Below the pieces are notes generated by a model that saw nothing but the letters and a program-made list of their open reading frames with translations, made no database searches and had not been told where the DNA came from. A stretch of DNA of 64,000 nucleotides from Undaria pinnatifida (lineage: Eukaryota > Sar > Phaeophyceae > Laminariales > Alariaceae): the NCBI GenBank assembly GCA_012845835.1, contig JABAKD010000011.1:10230381-10294380 (forward strand), written 5' to 3'. Made by a program: the position numbers and the translations under genes. This document shows positions 47,054-57,869 of the stretch, piece by piece (position 1 is the first letter of the stretch; each line of letters begins with the position of its first letter).

Positions 47054-47265
47054 GTGGCCTACAGACCATGTCGCCGGGTGAGAGGCGAGCCATCTGGACG
47101 CTCTATATTGATAATTATTAGCACACATTCCCTGGCATGAATCTGCACCACACAGATCCCGCACAAGATATCATAATGACAGAGTACATAATCTACACAG
47201 AGTAGTAGTAGATGATTATGATGGTGATCTGTCCAATGTGGTATAACCTTCTCATGCGGTCTATT

Positions 47266-48006
47266 ATTGTTAAGGAAGCAGAGGGTATTAGTCCATTTGA
47301 CGACAGGGTTTTTTTAGAAAGCAAACCAATTCTGTACAACTCCAAGAAAAAAAGTTGACAGCAGTCCTGTGGGGCTGTACAGCAGCTTTCGAATGAGCTG
47401 TCGCTCAGGCTGGAAGTTCTCGGCATCGCCACGGTAGCCAGCATCTAGAGAACTCACAATACATCCAGCGTATATCGCTTTTTGCGCCCACCCGAAGGCA
47501 CGAGATGGAGCATGACCGTTCTGACGAGCTCCTCTCACAGGGCTGGCCAAGGGGTTTCGCAGGATCATTTTGGTTCTCTGATACATCACATGGTTCTGGA
47601 GATAACGCTTGGTTCTCATTTTAGGCTCCGTTCCCTTTTTCCGAAAACTCTGTTTAAAAGGTTAACCGGTATTGCTTACCTAAACTATGCCTTGTGTTAT
47701 GTATAATACAGTGTACCTGGTAGCACTCTTCCCCCTTGGAACTGCGGGGCAGAACAGATCGGCCGGATATACGGGCGGACGTGTCAATATCCACGCGGTT
47801 CGGGTACCGGGGAGAGTTTTTTTTAAGTTCAACATGGGGAAAGCCGTAAAAGTTTATTATTGGTGGATGGTGAGATTCGAGCCCACGACCCCAAACCACA
47901 TGGTACCTGCCGACGACGCCATTTATTAAGGGAATTAGAGGGTATCAATCCGTTTGACCACTGGTAAAAGGTAACCGATTGCCTACTCAAATTAAGCCGT
48001 ATGACA
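47266..48006 (-). mobile_element. TRIM copy 2, inverted and interrupted
   Basis: The 5' LTR in its own orientation is at 48006-47923. The interior has ATTCGAGCCCACGA in place of the B-box-like site. The 3' LTR is split: 47699-47653 and 47300-47266. About 352 bp (47301-47652) separate the halves. Confidence 0.65.
47314..47619 (-). CDS. ORF inside the sequence inserted into a TRIM LTR
   Basis: The complete ATG-to-TAA frame has 101 codons and protein-like composition (AFGWAQKAIYAGCIVSSLDA, RGDAENFQPERQLIRKLL). It occupies nearly the whole insert. An A-run (CTAAAAAAACCC in transcript sense) follows the stop, so a processed cDNA insertion is possible. The product was not recognised. Confidence 0.35.
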   Translation of the reverse strand: MRTKRYLQNHVMYQRTKMILRNPLASPVRGARQNGHAPSRAFGWAQKAIYAGCIVSSLDAGYRGDAENFQPERQLIRKLLYSPTGLLSTFFLGVVQNWFAF

Positions 48007-49975
48007 TATTTTTAATGCATCGACCGTAATAGCGTCATATGTATTATGAGCCCCCTAAGCCGACTCCAGACACCAAGGCCACGCCATGGGAGTCCATGGC
48101 CACGCCATGGGAGTGAGCCTGTCACCCCACCCGCCCCGTCCTGTGGTCCTCCTAGCCTCGTCGCGACCGCGCAATTGGACTTTGCTTTTGAGTCGAGACA
48201 TGGGTATATTACAGGCTACCAATTATACGGTAGCTGTGCTGGACGACGTTAGAATACCACTTACCCGGTACCTGGTATTCGACAAGGAAGGTTGGGTGCT
48301 GGACGAGGAGGGTAGAGTACAGTGGTGTACTCATTTTAAGACCATCCTATTTAAGAGCATAGTAGAGATGAGACCAGATCAGCTTGTCACGAACAATAAA
48401 CTACTTGGAATTAGTGTGGGATATTTTTGCAGTAATAAAAGATAAGGCCAAAGTAGTAGTAGAGATAAGACCACCTGAATTGGCTTGTCACGGGGTGGTC
48501 TTAACCCCTTTTTCAAGTCGTATTGCTGATCCTAATCTAACTCCAAGTGTTTTGTCCCCATGTCGAAAGTGCGGCGCTGAATGGATACACCACATATTTT
48601 TTTGGCGATATAATGTGCTGGACGAGGCCACTTATTCGACTAGATTGTTTGCTGGACGAGGGTAGATTACCACGCACCAGGTATTCCAACAGCATTGGTT
48701 GTTGGACGAGGTTAGATTATACCTCTTCGACGAAATTATTTGCAGGACGAGGAGGACAGATTGCCATTTATTGGACGGCACCGATTGTTTGCTGGGGCGC
48801 GTTCTACAAATAGAGGTCTAGCATTTTTTTTGGCTAAACTAGTTTCTGAAAGACGCCTTTCTACAACTGGAAACCCGTTTTGGGGGACATTTACTTGGAA
48901 TTAGTGTAAGGAGGGGTTTGAAGGCTCTAAAGGCGTTAATAACCTTGGGCAACTCTTCGGAAGGTATAATCTTGTCTTGGCATTATATGTTTTGGTGCTA
49001 CCTAAGGCCATGGGCTTCATAAGGTGACACTTTCGGCTCACCAAAAAAAACGGTTGTTCGGTGTGAGGTATGTAGAGGATGCAGAACCCCAGAAAAAAAA
49101 AGAAGGTGCCGCACCTCGGCCGTAGGCTTGTGTTCTCGTTTTTATTACCGTCCTCCGAGAAACCAGAATCGAGCTCAAAACCCACGCGGCCGTTCAACTT
49201 GCCACTGACCGGCTTATAAGTTATTATAAATGGAAAACGTTATCACACTGCGCTGTGATACCTGTATCAAACAAGCGACCTATTCATTTCGAAGTTATCG
49301 TGCACTACGCACCGTATTTGAGGCCTTAATCCCCCCCCCTGCGCGCTCGAATGAAAAGCAGTCAGGCGCACCGTGATGGAGACGTAGACCCAAGCCCCGT
49401 CCCACCGCCGCGCGAATACCAGCCAGGCAATGATCGTGTTTCAAAGTCGTCTCCCTGCATTTAAAGAAAAAATGCAGACGACGCTACACCCCACCCTTCC
49501 CCCCCTCCCGCCATCCCATCTGCTATCTTGGAACTCTAGCACCCTCTCATTTTCGTACCTCAGATCAGGAACCACATAACAGGCACTCTTCCCCCGTCCC
49601 CACTACGGCGGTGCATGCCTTCATGTTCATCGCAAGAACGGCTTCGGATGTTCTTCCCTCTGGGCGAGTACGATATTACTTTTCTTTAATTATCGGATTG
49701 CGGATTGGCACGTTATTACATTATTGGCTAGGTTTCCTGGTTGGCATGCGGTGTATCATATGTAGTTGTCGATTTCAGCTGTACTGTAGTTGTAAAACGT
49801 GTGTACTAGTTTGGCCAGTTACGTGTGTGCGTACGCTGACTTCCGATTTTTACTTGAATAATTTTTGGCAGATGAAAGACTTGCTTCATCTATCTTACGA
49901 CTATGTACGGTTTTTTGCTACGTTCAATCTTAGACTGAAGCACACCCCAAGGAAAAAATAAAACGTGAACCAATT
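48007..49975. other. Region without a supported gene
   Basis: A duplicated CCACGCCATGGGAGT unit lies at 48079-48116. Repeated GTGCTGGACGAGG units lie at 48236-48730, and an inverted family E copy at about 48848-48935. Long but hydrophobic or compositionally poor frames at 49611-49961 are not convincing. Confidence 0.4.
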
Positions 49976-50200
49976 TTTTTTTGTTCGTTTTAATTTTCCC
50001 TGGGGTATTCTTCCGCTCCAGAATGACTGGAGTCTGCTGTCCTGTGACCACGGACTTGATTATGCAAGTTAAAATGTGATAACAACAACAACAACAACAA
50101 CAACAACATCATGCGTCCAGCCAAAAGCACTTGGCTTTGTTTTGCAACATATAATAAGTAATCTTCAGAGCGCGGCAGATGCTGCGATGCCATCTACCGG
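49976..50200 (-). repeat. Dispersed family D, inverted copy
   Basis: It shares GTCCTGTGACCACGGACTTG and the CTCCAG...CTGGAG hairpin with the copies at 30510 and 56672. An (AACAAC)n run at about 50080-50108 adjoins it. Confidence 0.65.
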
Positions 50201-50204
50201 TGGT

Positions 50205-50900
50205 ACATATATTATAAAAATAAGCATATACACTCCACCTGTGTGATCGAAGACTTCGTCGAAGGTCATTTTTGCAAGCTCTGTGTGATGCTCCGATCGC
50301 GCGTATTACGGATTGTGTGCCCTCATTAAGGATGTAGGTCGGCGACTCCCCTTGGAACTACAGTGTAGCTTATCAGGATCAACAGGGTGATGTTCGTCAG
50401 TCTGTGCGCGGAAACTATAAAACCCGTTTTTGAGGGGGATAAAATCTGACAGCTGTGGAAGGAAATGAATCAGTTTATCAAGTGTATCCTGTAAGTCGTG
50501 TAACCGGTGAGGGGAGGGCGGAGTTTTTACGGGCGTGGGGGCCTGGGTTTGAACAGGAGGGAGCGGGGGGGGGGGGGGGGAGGGGGAGGGGGCGGGCGGG
50601 GCAACTAAATCTGTGCGTGGAAACTATACATCCTTTAAGGGGACAAATCTGACGGTTTTGGAAGGAATGCACCAGTTTATCTTGTATATCCTGTAAGTCG
50701 TACAACTAGTGAGGAGAGGGCGGAGTGTTCGAAGGGGGGGGGGGGGGGGGGGGGGGGCAAAAGGCAAAAGGGTTTTTAACAGCTTTAGGTCGCACAGATG
50801 TAGGGGCTTGCTATACGCGTGGTGCTAGGTGTAGGCGATGGTGCGGGTGGTGGGGAAGGAGGGAGCCGGGGGGGATGAATTGGAGCAACGGCATGGATGG
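50205..50900 (+). repeat. Dispersed family B with G-tracts
   Basis: It begins with CACTCCACCTGTGTGATCGA, then GATCGCGCGTATTACGG, CATTAAGGATGTAGGTCGGC and GACTCCCCTTG. It continues into repeated modules (GTCTGTGCGCGGAAACTATA, then GGTTTTGGAAGG) that end in long G-runs at 50565-50580 and about 50735-50757. The copy at 56930 has the same order. Confidence 0.7.
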
Positions 50901-51255
50901 CTAGAAAGATAATGAGGTGATATCAACTGCTATCAATCAATCAATCTCCATACTATTGATCTAATATATGAATACTATTATAACGAGGAGCAGGCGATGG
51001 AACGAAGCGACAACGCTGCGACGTAGTCTCTCAGTATCTTGCGGTCAGCTGTGTTCGGGCTGTCTGCGAGAAAAAAAGTCCAAAAAAAAAGCCTAACAGG
51101 CTTGCTTTATATACGTGCGCAGAGTTTCTTCCGGTGTGTGTGTCCATCTGTGTGTGTCCGTCTGTCTGTGCAGAGAAAATGATCCCTCACAAACAACGAA
51201 CCCGACCAACCCGGAGCCGATTTCGACCATCCCGGCGGCTACAGACGCCCCATAT

Positions 51256-51356
51256 TCATGACATACATCCACCTCTGACCGCGTCCAAAACCCTTTTGAA
51301 TTCGTAGAGCTTGCTCGTGATGTCCGATTTGCCCAGCCAGTAGTCCGGTTGGTCGG
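51256..51356 (-). CDS. Candidate terminal exon of an unidentified gene
   Basis: A C-rich tract ending CCGACCACAG precedes about 33 codons reading DQPDYWLGKSDITSKLYEFK, then RVLDAVRGGCMS and a stop. The composition and codon choice look coding. The opposite strand is also open. A plus-strand PH-like exon starts 250 bp away, and the upstream exons of this gene would have to overlap that one. One of the two calls may therefore be wrong. Confidence 0.38.
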
Positions 51357-51605
51357 CTGTGGTCGGTGGGGGGGGGGGGGGGTGCTCTTCTCACATAAAA
51401 GTATTATTTCCACCCATCCACGCAACAAACACACGTCTGTCTGCTATCCTTATCGTCGTACCATACATCACCACCACCACCCACCCACCACCACCATCGC
51501 CACCAACCTGTACCCGGTACATGCGCCTGTCGCGGTGGTGGTGGTGGTGGTGGTCCGGTTGTGGTTGTGACAGTGGCGGAGATCATGGAACAATGCGTTT
51601 TTTAG

Positions 51606-51953
51606 AAGATCGGCAACGAAGGCTGCGAGGAGTATTTTGTTTGGGGAAACGGGGCGCCGACTGGTAACTACGAATTACGAGTAGTGTCAACGAGAGCACG
51701 TGCGAAGGAGCGGGCTGAGTGGGCTAAGGCGATGAGGACGGCAGCAGTAGGATGGCACGCGGAGATCCACAAGCCGCACGCACACCATCACGAGAGCAGC
51801 AATCGTCTGCTGGACTTTTTTGCGAGGCAGCAGTACGCCTATATCGGGTTTTGCTGCGTACAAGAAAGAAAGTGCACTATTATTGTGTACGCACGTAACA
51901 GGGTGATAACAGCAGGTAATAAGCGCTATATACTATGTAGGGTGTACGTATGA
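51606..51953 (+). CDS. PH-domain-like exon
   Basis: The acceptor GCGTTTTTTAG is followed by AAG ATC GGC and an open frame. KIGNEGCEEYFVWGNG, then NYELRVVSTRARAKERAEWA and KAMRTAA, follow the last strands and C-terminal helix of a pleckstrin homology domain, with the conserved Trp in the helix. PH domains bind phosphoinositides or proteins at membranes. The N-terminal half of the domain must lie on upstream exons that were not found. The 3' end is uncertain, with candidate donors at GCA|GTAGGA and GCAG|GTAATA before the in-frame stop at 51953. Confidence 0.45.
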   Translation, partial: KIGNEGCEEYFVWGNGAPTGNYELRVVSTRARAKERAEWAKAMRTAAVGWHAEIHKPHAHHHESSNRLLDFFARQQYAYIGFCCVQERKCTIIVYARNRVITAGNKRYILCRVYV

Positions 51954-52189
51954 CCTGGTTGCTACATACCTACGACATCATCAGTATACTACTTACTGCT
52001 GTATGGCTGTGTTGTCTTCACATAATCTACAACTACACAGCAGTGTAGTTAATTCGTATCTTCTTCAAAAACTTCAATTTTTCATTTCTAACAACCTAGG
52101 ACCATGTAGGCAGTACTTCGCCTCTATGTTGGATTTTACCGAGTACAAGGAAGAAATTGCACTGCTGTATAGACTATGCACGTACTCCC

Positions 52190-53510
52190 AAAAAAAATGC
52201 TCTCACAGCTCGGCTCAGCCCAGCTAAAGCTCAGCAGCGCAGCGCCGTGCGGTGCTGTACGGCGCCGTGCCTTGCCCTGCGGTGCTGTGCCGTGTTGCGC
52301 AGTGCTTTCTTTCGAACACACACCAGTACCGGGTATCATGCGATACCTGGTACTGACTGGTATGTACGTACAAGGGCTCCCCGTCGCGGGCGGCTGACGC
52401 CGCCCGCTACGCTCGCGGAAGGAAGATTCCAAATAAATATGAAGGGGGCAGAAAGAGGAGGTCCATGAACTAGTGCAACTAGCGATTTGATAATGCCAAT
52501 AGGTACTTGTGCGGAGCTGATTGCCCTGTTCGCGCTGCGCTGTATGTTGGCGATGTCACGTTCTGATCGACAGTAGTACGGGTGTAATTGGCGAAGGGAA
52601 AAACGCGGAGAGGACCGAGATGGAGGACAAAATCAACGACGAAAGCAAAAAGACCAGTACACACACGTACTACCGGTACCTGGTACCTGGTACTTGGCCT
52701 AATACCTGCTGCCTGGTGGTATTCTGTTTGTTCTAAAGGAAGCACAGGGCTCCGCTCGGCGGGCGGCTGGCGCCGCCCGCAACGCTCGCGCAAGGGAGAA
52801 TGCAACTGAAGTATGTAATGGGGGCAGGAAGACGAGGCCCGTGAATATTTGGTGCGAACAGCGAAGTGATAATGCCAAGAGATAATTGTCCTGCGCTGTG
52901 CTGGGTGCTTGTTGATGTCACGTTCTGAATGGCAGTACGTGTGATATTTGCGGGGGGGGGGGGGTGGCATGGGGACCGAGAGAGGGCAATCAACTGAAAA
53001 GAGCAAAAAACGAGAACACAGCACGTACATACCGGTACCTGGTACCTACATGTATCATACCTGGTACTAATGCTGTATGTTCAAAAGAACGCACAGCGCC
53101 GCACGACCCAACACCGCAAAACGAATGGCAAGGCGCGGCACCGCATTATGCCGCGCTGCACTGCTGAGCTATATATAGCCGGGCTGACCTGAGCTGGGGG
53201 TGCATTGTATGTGATCCAGCAACGTAATATGTACCAGGTACAAACATATTGATAATACCGGTACGTGGTATGATACTTCGAATGTTGCTGGCATGTACGA
53301 ACTAGTAAAAGTACCGCAAAGCACGCAGCATAGCGAAGCACAGCAAAGCGCGGTACCGCACGGCGCTGCGCTCTGCTGAGCTGGCGCTGCGGTGCGCTGC
53401 TGAGCTGAGCTGCAGGGCACGGCAGGGCATCGCAGGGCACGGCACTGCACGGCGCTGCGCTGCTGAGCTATAGCACTGCGGTGGGGTGCTGGGCGGACCT
53501 GAGCTGAGAT
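52190..53510. repeat. Family C GC-rich repeats, nested and inverted copies
   Basis: Several partial copies lie in opposite orientations. A left part with CTCAGC...CGGTGCTGTGCCGTG is on the plus strand at 52195-52320. Right parts in inverse orientation follow from 52366 and 52735, and another inverse copy ends near 53500. The right end has a GC hairpin, GCGGGCGGC-TGAC-GCCGCCCGC. Apparent frames rich in Ala, Ser and Arg here are repeat artefacts. Confidence 0.65.
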
Positions 53511-53614
53511 GATGAGCCAAACCGAGATCTCAGCTGATATGGTGAAACTTCGTGCATGTACAAAACAAATGGTGGAAATCAAAGAAAAGCTAAAGTTGGA
53601 CCGTTCCGCAAGTA

Positions 53615-53877
53615 ATGGACGGAGGCGGTGTCGAAGTGGGACCCCCGGAGATGCCAGGGATGCACCAACCGAGCACTTTCGGCAAAAAGATCCAAGTAAG
53701 AAATTCTATGTACGTGGTGTGTACTCGTCTTTATTTCCGCTTTTTATATGATTGTTCTCTCTCAGACCGATGACAGTGGAAAGCCGATAGTTTGGTCAAA
53801 AAGTTTCCAAACTGTTTTTGGGGTTATTCAACGAAAGATTCCCGATAACGTCGCTATGGGGGGAAAACGATTACCAG
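53615..53877 (+). CDS. Two-exon coding unit, unidentified
   Basis: Exon 1 (53615-53695) starts at ATG and ends at ATCCAA|GTAAGA. Exon 2 (53766-53877) follows TTCTCTCTCAG and ends at TACCAG|GTACAT. Phases agree (0, then 1). The joined product reads MDGGGVEVGPPEMPG through FGKKIQTDDSGKPIVWSKSF to IPDNVAMGGKRLP. No family was recognised. The next exon was not found. The 70-bp intron closely resembles part of repeat family C. Overlapping minus-strand frames (53828-54022) are also protein-like, so strand assignment is not certain. Confidence 0.38.
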
Positions 53878-54464
53878 GTACATTTTTGTTTTCGGGCTCT
53901 TTACAAGTAATGATCATGCGGTCCAATAGGTCAATCTGTCTATTTTTCATCAAACCTTGATCAACGTTGTCCGACAAACACGATTGACCGTCGATCTCGA
54001 GATAGAGACAACCCATGGTCACTGCTCTGCGTTCCGGACAAGGTCACATGAGTGTGGGTGACAGCGCTGAAGAGTTCATCTCGACCCAAGCCCTAGAGCG
54101 TGAGAGGTTGCTTGTGTTGTCCTGTGGTCATCCGTCACATCCTCTAATTCTGTTTTTCGCCCGTTGGGAGACGATAGAGTTTTTGTCTGAGTTTTCTACA
54201 CACCAGCCGCCAAATGTGTTTTAACAGAAGCCTGATCGGCGCCCGCCACAAATCACCGGCCGTAGTGCGACCGCTGTACACCAGGGGGGCGGGGGAAGCC
54301 CCTAACGAGCTCGCCACGTTCAAATTTCACAACGATGTCGTTGATTTCGTCGAACGAAGTATGTGGAGAACACGAAATTACGCCGCGTCTACTCCTGGAA
54401 GATCTGCTTGAGAATTTCTTAAGCAAATGTTGGCCAAGATCGCCGTTGGCTCAAAAACATCATC

Positions 54465-55170
54465 AGCTCAGCTCCGCAGAGCAGCGCACAGCAGCGCTAG
54501 CCCGGCAGCGTGCGTAGCGTTAGCTCAGCAGCGCAACGCCGTGCAGTGCCGTTCCCTGGCGTGCCCTGGTGTGTCATGCCGTGCGGTGCGGTACTGCTGC
54601 GATGCTGTGCGGTGTTGTTATTCGAAGTTATCACCGGTACTACTGCTGTACGTGCCAGGTACCATGTACTGAATAACAAAAAAATGCTCTCACAGCTCAG
54701 CTCAGCCCAGCTATAGCTCAGCAGCAGCGCCGTGCGGTGCTCTACAGTGCCGTGCCTTGCCCTGCGGTGCTGTGCCGTGCTGTGCTGTGCTTTCTTTCGA
54801 ACATACAGCGGTACCGGGTATCGCATGATACCTGGTACCGACCACGGTTTATGTATGTACGTGTGTACTCGTCTTTGTTTTCGCTTTCTTCATTTGATTG
54901 TCCTCTCGCAGTCCTTGCTCAGTCCTCCTTTCCCCCCCCCCGAAAATTACACCCATACTGGGGATCAGAACGTGACATCTCCAACAAGCACACACAACAG
55001 AGCAAGGGCAATCAGCTCTGCGTATAAAGCACCTCTTGGCATTATCAAATCGCTACATGCACCAAATCATGCGCCTCTTTTTTCTGCCGCCTTCACGTTG
55101 TTTAGTTGTGTTCTTGCGCGAGCGTAGCGGGCGGCGTCAGCTGCCTGCGGAGCGGAGCCCTTGTAGAAAA
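54465..55170 (+). repeat. Family C GC-rich repeat, longest copy
   Basis: It contains the CTCAGCTCAGCCCAGCTATA block, the GC-rich TGCGGTGCTGTGCCGTGC section, TACGTGTGTACTCGTCTTTG with CTCTCGCAG, and GATCAGAACGTGACATC. It ends at the GCGAGCGTAGCGGGCGGCGT hairpin. It lacks coding capacity. Confidence 0.65.
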
Positions 55171-55451
55171 ACTTACAGATTTCGATCTCCTGAGAGGCCC
55201 TGAGAGGCCTCCATTTTTCGCTTTCCACACTAACTTTTGCACATTTCGATCTCCTGAGAGGTCTCCATTCTTTTCGCTTTCCTCACCAACTTTAAAACAT
55301 TCTTCTCTCCGCACGGCTGAATAAATCGAAAAAAAAATATGAGGATCATCTTTTTTTCTTCCCGATGACACCCGGAGTCGAACCAAAGAAGACCAGGCTC
55401 ATCAGTGGACAGTCTATCTACCGCGCTATCTACTACTATTACTACTGGAAG

Positions 55452-55806
55452 ATGTTATAAGGCTTAGTTTGGGTAACCTATGCGTTAACCTTTTGCAAGT
55501 GGTCAAACGGACTAAATGCCCCACTACTTCCTTAACAAATGGCGTCGTCGGCAGGACCACGGACCATCCACCATAGAATAAACTTTTTCAGACTTTCCCC
55601 ATGTCGAACTTGAAAAATACTCTCCCCGGTACAGTATACCAAGGAAATGAAACCGCTTGAATATTGACAGGTCCGCCCGTATATCCGGCCGACCTGCTAT
55701 CCCGCCGTTTCAGGGAGGAAAAGTGTTATAAGGCTTAGTTTGGGTAAGCTATTGGTTAACCTTTTGCAAGTGGTCAAACGGACTAATACCCCACTAACAC
55801 CTTTAC
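55452..55806 (+). mobile_element. TRIM retroelement, copy 3
   Basis: The left LTR is 55452-55537, and the right LTR begins at 55724 and has lost its final bases. ATGGCGTCGTCGGCAGG follows the left LTR. The interior is shortened: the GGGTTCAA box is missing. No target duplication is visible. Confidence 0.75.
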
Positions 55807-55885
55807 CCCTTTAGAGCCTCCGAACCCCTCCCTATACTAAATCCAAGTAGTTTTGTCCCCAAAAACGGGTTTCCAGTTGCTAAGG
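55803..55885 (+). repeat. Family E short repeat
   Basis: The approximately 80-bp unit contains CTATACTAAATCCAAGTAG and AAACGGGTTTCCAGTTG, with inverted CTTTAG...CTAAAG-like ends. It directly abuts the TRIM LTR. Confidence 0.6.
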
Positions 55886-56084
55886 GGTTAACATAGACCA
55901 CAAAGTCACAACAGCAGTGACTACTGTGTGGGGTGTTCTTCTCAGCGCTTCTCGCCGTCTCTTTTTTTCACGAGTATATCATCAATAGCCTCCGTTTTTT
56001 AACTCAATACCACGTACCGGTACTACTACATACACCAGGTTTGTACATACCAGGTGCTTCGGTGGTGTTGAATCACAATGTACG

Positions 56085-56530
56085 CCCAGCTCAGATCAGC
56101 CCAGCTATATATAGCCCAGCAGTGCAGCGCAGCGCCTTGCGGTGCCGTGCGGTGCGGTGCGGTGCCTTGTGCCCTGCGCTTCGGTGCTGTGTCGTGCTGC
56201 GCTGTGCTTTCTTTCGAACATATATCGTAGTAGTAGTTTAGACTAAAGTTCCAGGTATTATTACACGTACGTGTTGTTGTGTACTCTTTCTTTCGCTTTT
56301 TCTTCATTTGATCCCTTTCGGTTCCCATGTTATTCCCCCCACGCGAATTACACCCGTACTGACGATCAGAACGTGACACCGCCAACAAGCACACAGCACA
56401 GCGCAGGGCAACTTGTTCTGGATAACAAGCAGCTCTTGGCATTATCAATTCGCTGTTCGCACCAAATCATGGGCCTCTTGTTTCTGCCCCCTTTACATGT
56501 TTCAGTTGCATTCTTCCTTGCGCGCATAAA
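56085..56530 (+). repeat. Family C GC-rich repeat, further copy
   Basis: It has the block order of the copy at 54465, starting CAGCCCAGCTATATATAGCC. It ends before the GC hairpin. Confidence 0.6.
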
Positions 56531-56671
56531 AACACGCAACTCAACAACCGTCCTGTCGGCTGGGCCGCACCGCGCCTGCTTACTGCTGTGCGTACCTTCC
56601 GTGGGTTGAGAAGTATAGTAATAATATTGTAAATACAATTAATACAACTTCATCATATAATATGTTGTTCT

Positions 56672-56850
56672 CGCATAATCAAGTCCGTGGTCACAGGACA
56701 GACAGGCTCCAGTCACTCTGGAGCTGAGGAATACCCCAGGGAAAAACACAAACAAACCAAAGATGGTACACGCATATATATCACAGCTGAAGTAATTGAT
56801 GCCTCCACCAAAAAGATATAAAAGTGAAATCGGGAGTCAACCTACTATGT
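56672..56850 (+). repeat. Dispersed family D, copy
   Basis: TCAAGTCCGTGGTCACAGGA, the GCTCCAG...CTGGAGC hairpin and GAAATCGGGAGTCA match the copy at 30510 in the same order. Confidence 0.7.
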
Positions 56851-56929
56851 GCCTGGTCCACACTGGTGCATACGTCTCACTACTCGCGCCTGGAAAAACC
56901 GACTGTACCGCTTGCCACCCAAGAAAGAC

Positions 56930-57760
56930 TACCACGTATATTATAAAAATTAAAACACACTCCAGCTGTGAGATCGAAGATTTCGTCGAAACTCATCTTT
57001 GCAAGCTGTGTGTGATACTCCGATCGCGCGCATTACGAGTTGTGCGTCCTCATTAAGGATATAGGTCGGCGACTCCCCTTACAGCTACAGTGTAGCTATC
57101 AGGGTCAACAGGATGATTTAAGTCAGTCTGTGCGCGGAAACTATAAAACCCGTTTCTGAGGGGGACAAAATCTGACAGCTGTGAAGGGAAAGCGGGGGCC
57201 TGGTTTTGATCAAAAGCGAGCGGGTTTGGAGGGGGGCGGGGGGGGGGGGGGGGGGGGAAGGGGCAATTTGTGCATGTAAGCTATAAATCCTTTCGAGGGG
57301 ATAAATCTGACGGTTTTGGCACCAGTATATTATTGGGGGCGGGATGGGGGGGGGGGGGGGGCAGCTCAATATGTGCCTGGAAACTATACATTATTTCGAG
57401 GGGATAAATGTGACATTTTTGGAAATAATACATCAGTTTATCATGTATATCCTGGGGTAAGTCGTACAATCAGTGAGTAAAGAGAGGGTGGAGTGTTCGA
57501 GGGGGTGGGGTTGGGATGGGTTGGGGGGGGAGGGTGGGGGGTGGGGACGGGGGTGGGGGCGGGGGGACGGGGGGGGGGGGGGGGGGGGGACAGGGCTTTA
57601 GGTGAGGGGTTTGTTATACGTGTGGTGCTAGGTCTAGGCGAAGGTGCGGGTGATGGGGAAGAAGGGGGCGTTCGAGGCGGCGGGGGGGGGGGGGGGGGGG
57701 GGGGGGAACACAGCGGCATGGATGGCTCTCGAAAGATAATGAGGTGATATCCTGTGCGTG
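56930..57760 (+). repeat. Dispersed family B with G-tracts, long copy
   Basis: It has the same module order as the copy at 50205. At least five G-runs longer than 15 lie on the plus strand, interleaved with repeated ATAAATCTGACGGTTTTGG and GGAAACTATA modules. Confidence 0.7.
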
Positions 57761-57869
57761 AAGTGTTTATTAACGTGGCGGATTTTGATATTTGGTGGGG
57801 CGTTTGAGTCCACGTATATATTGCACGTAGTACCTATCACTACGCATACACACGACAGACGCAAGTCAA

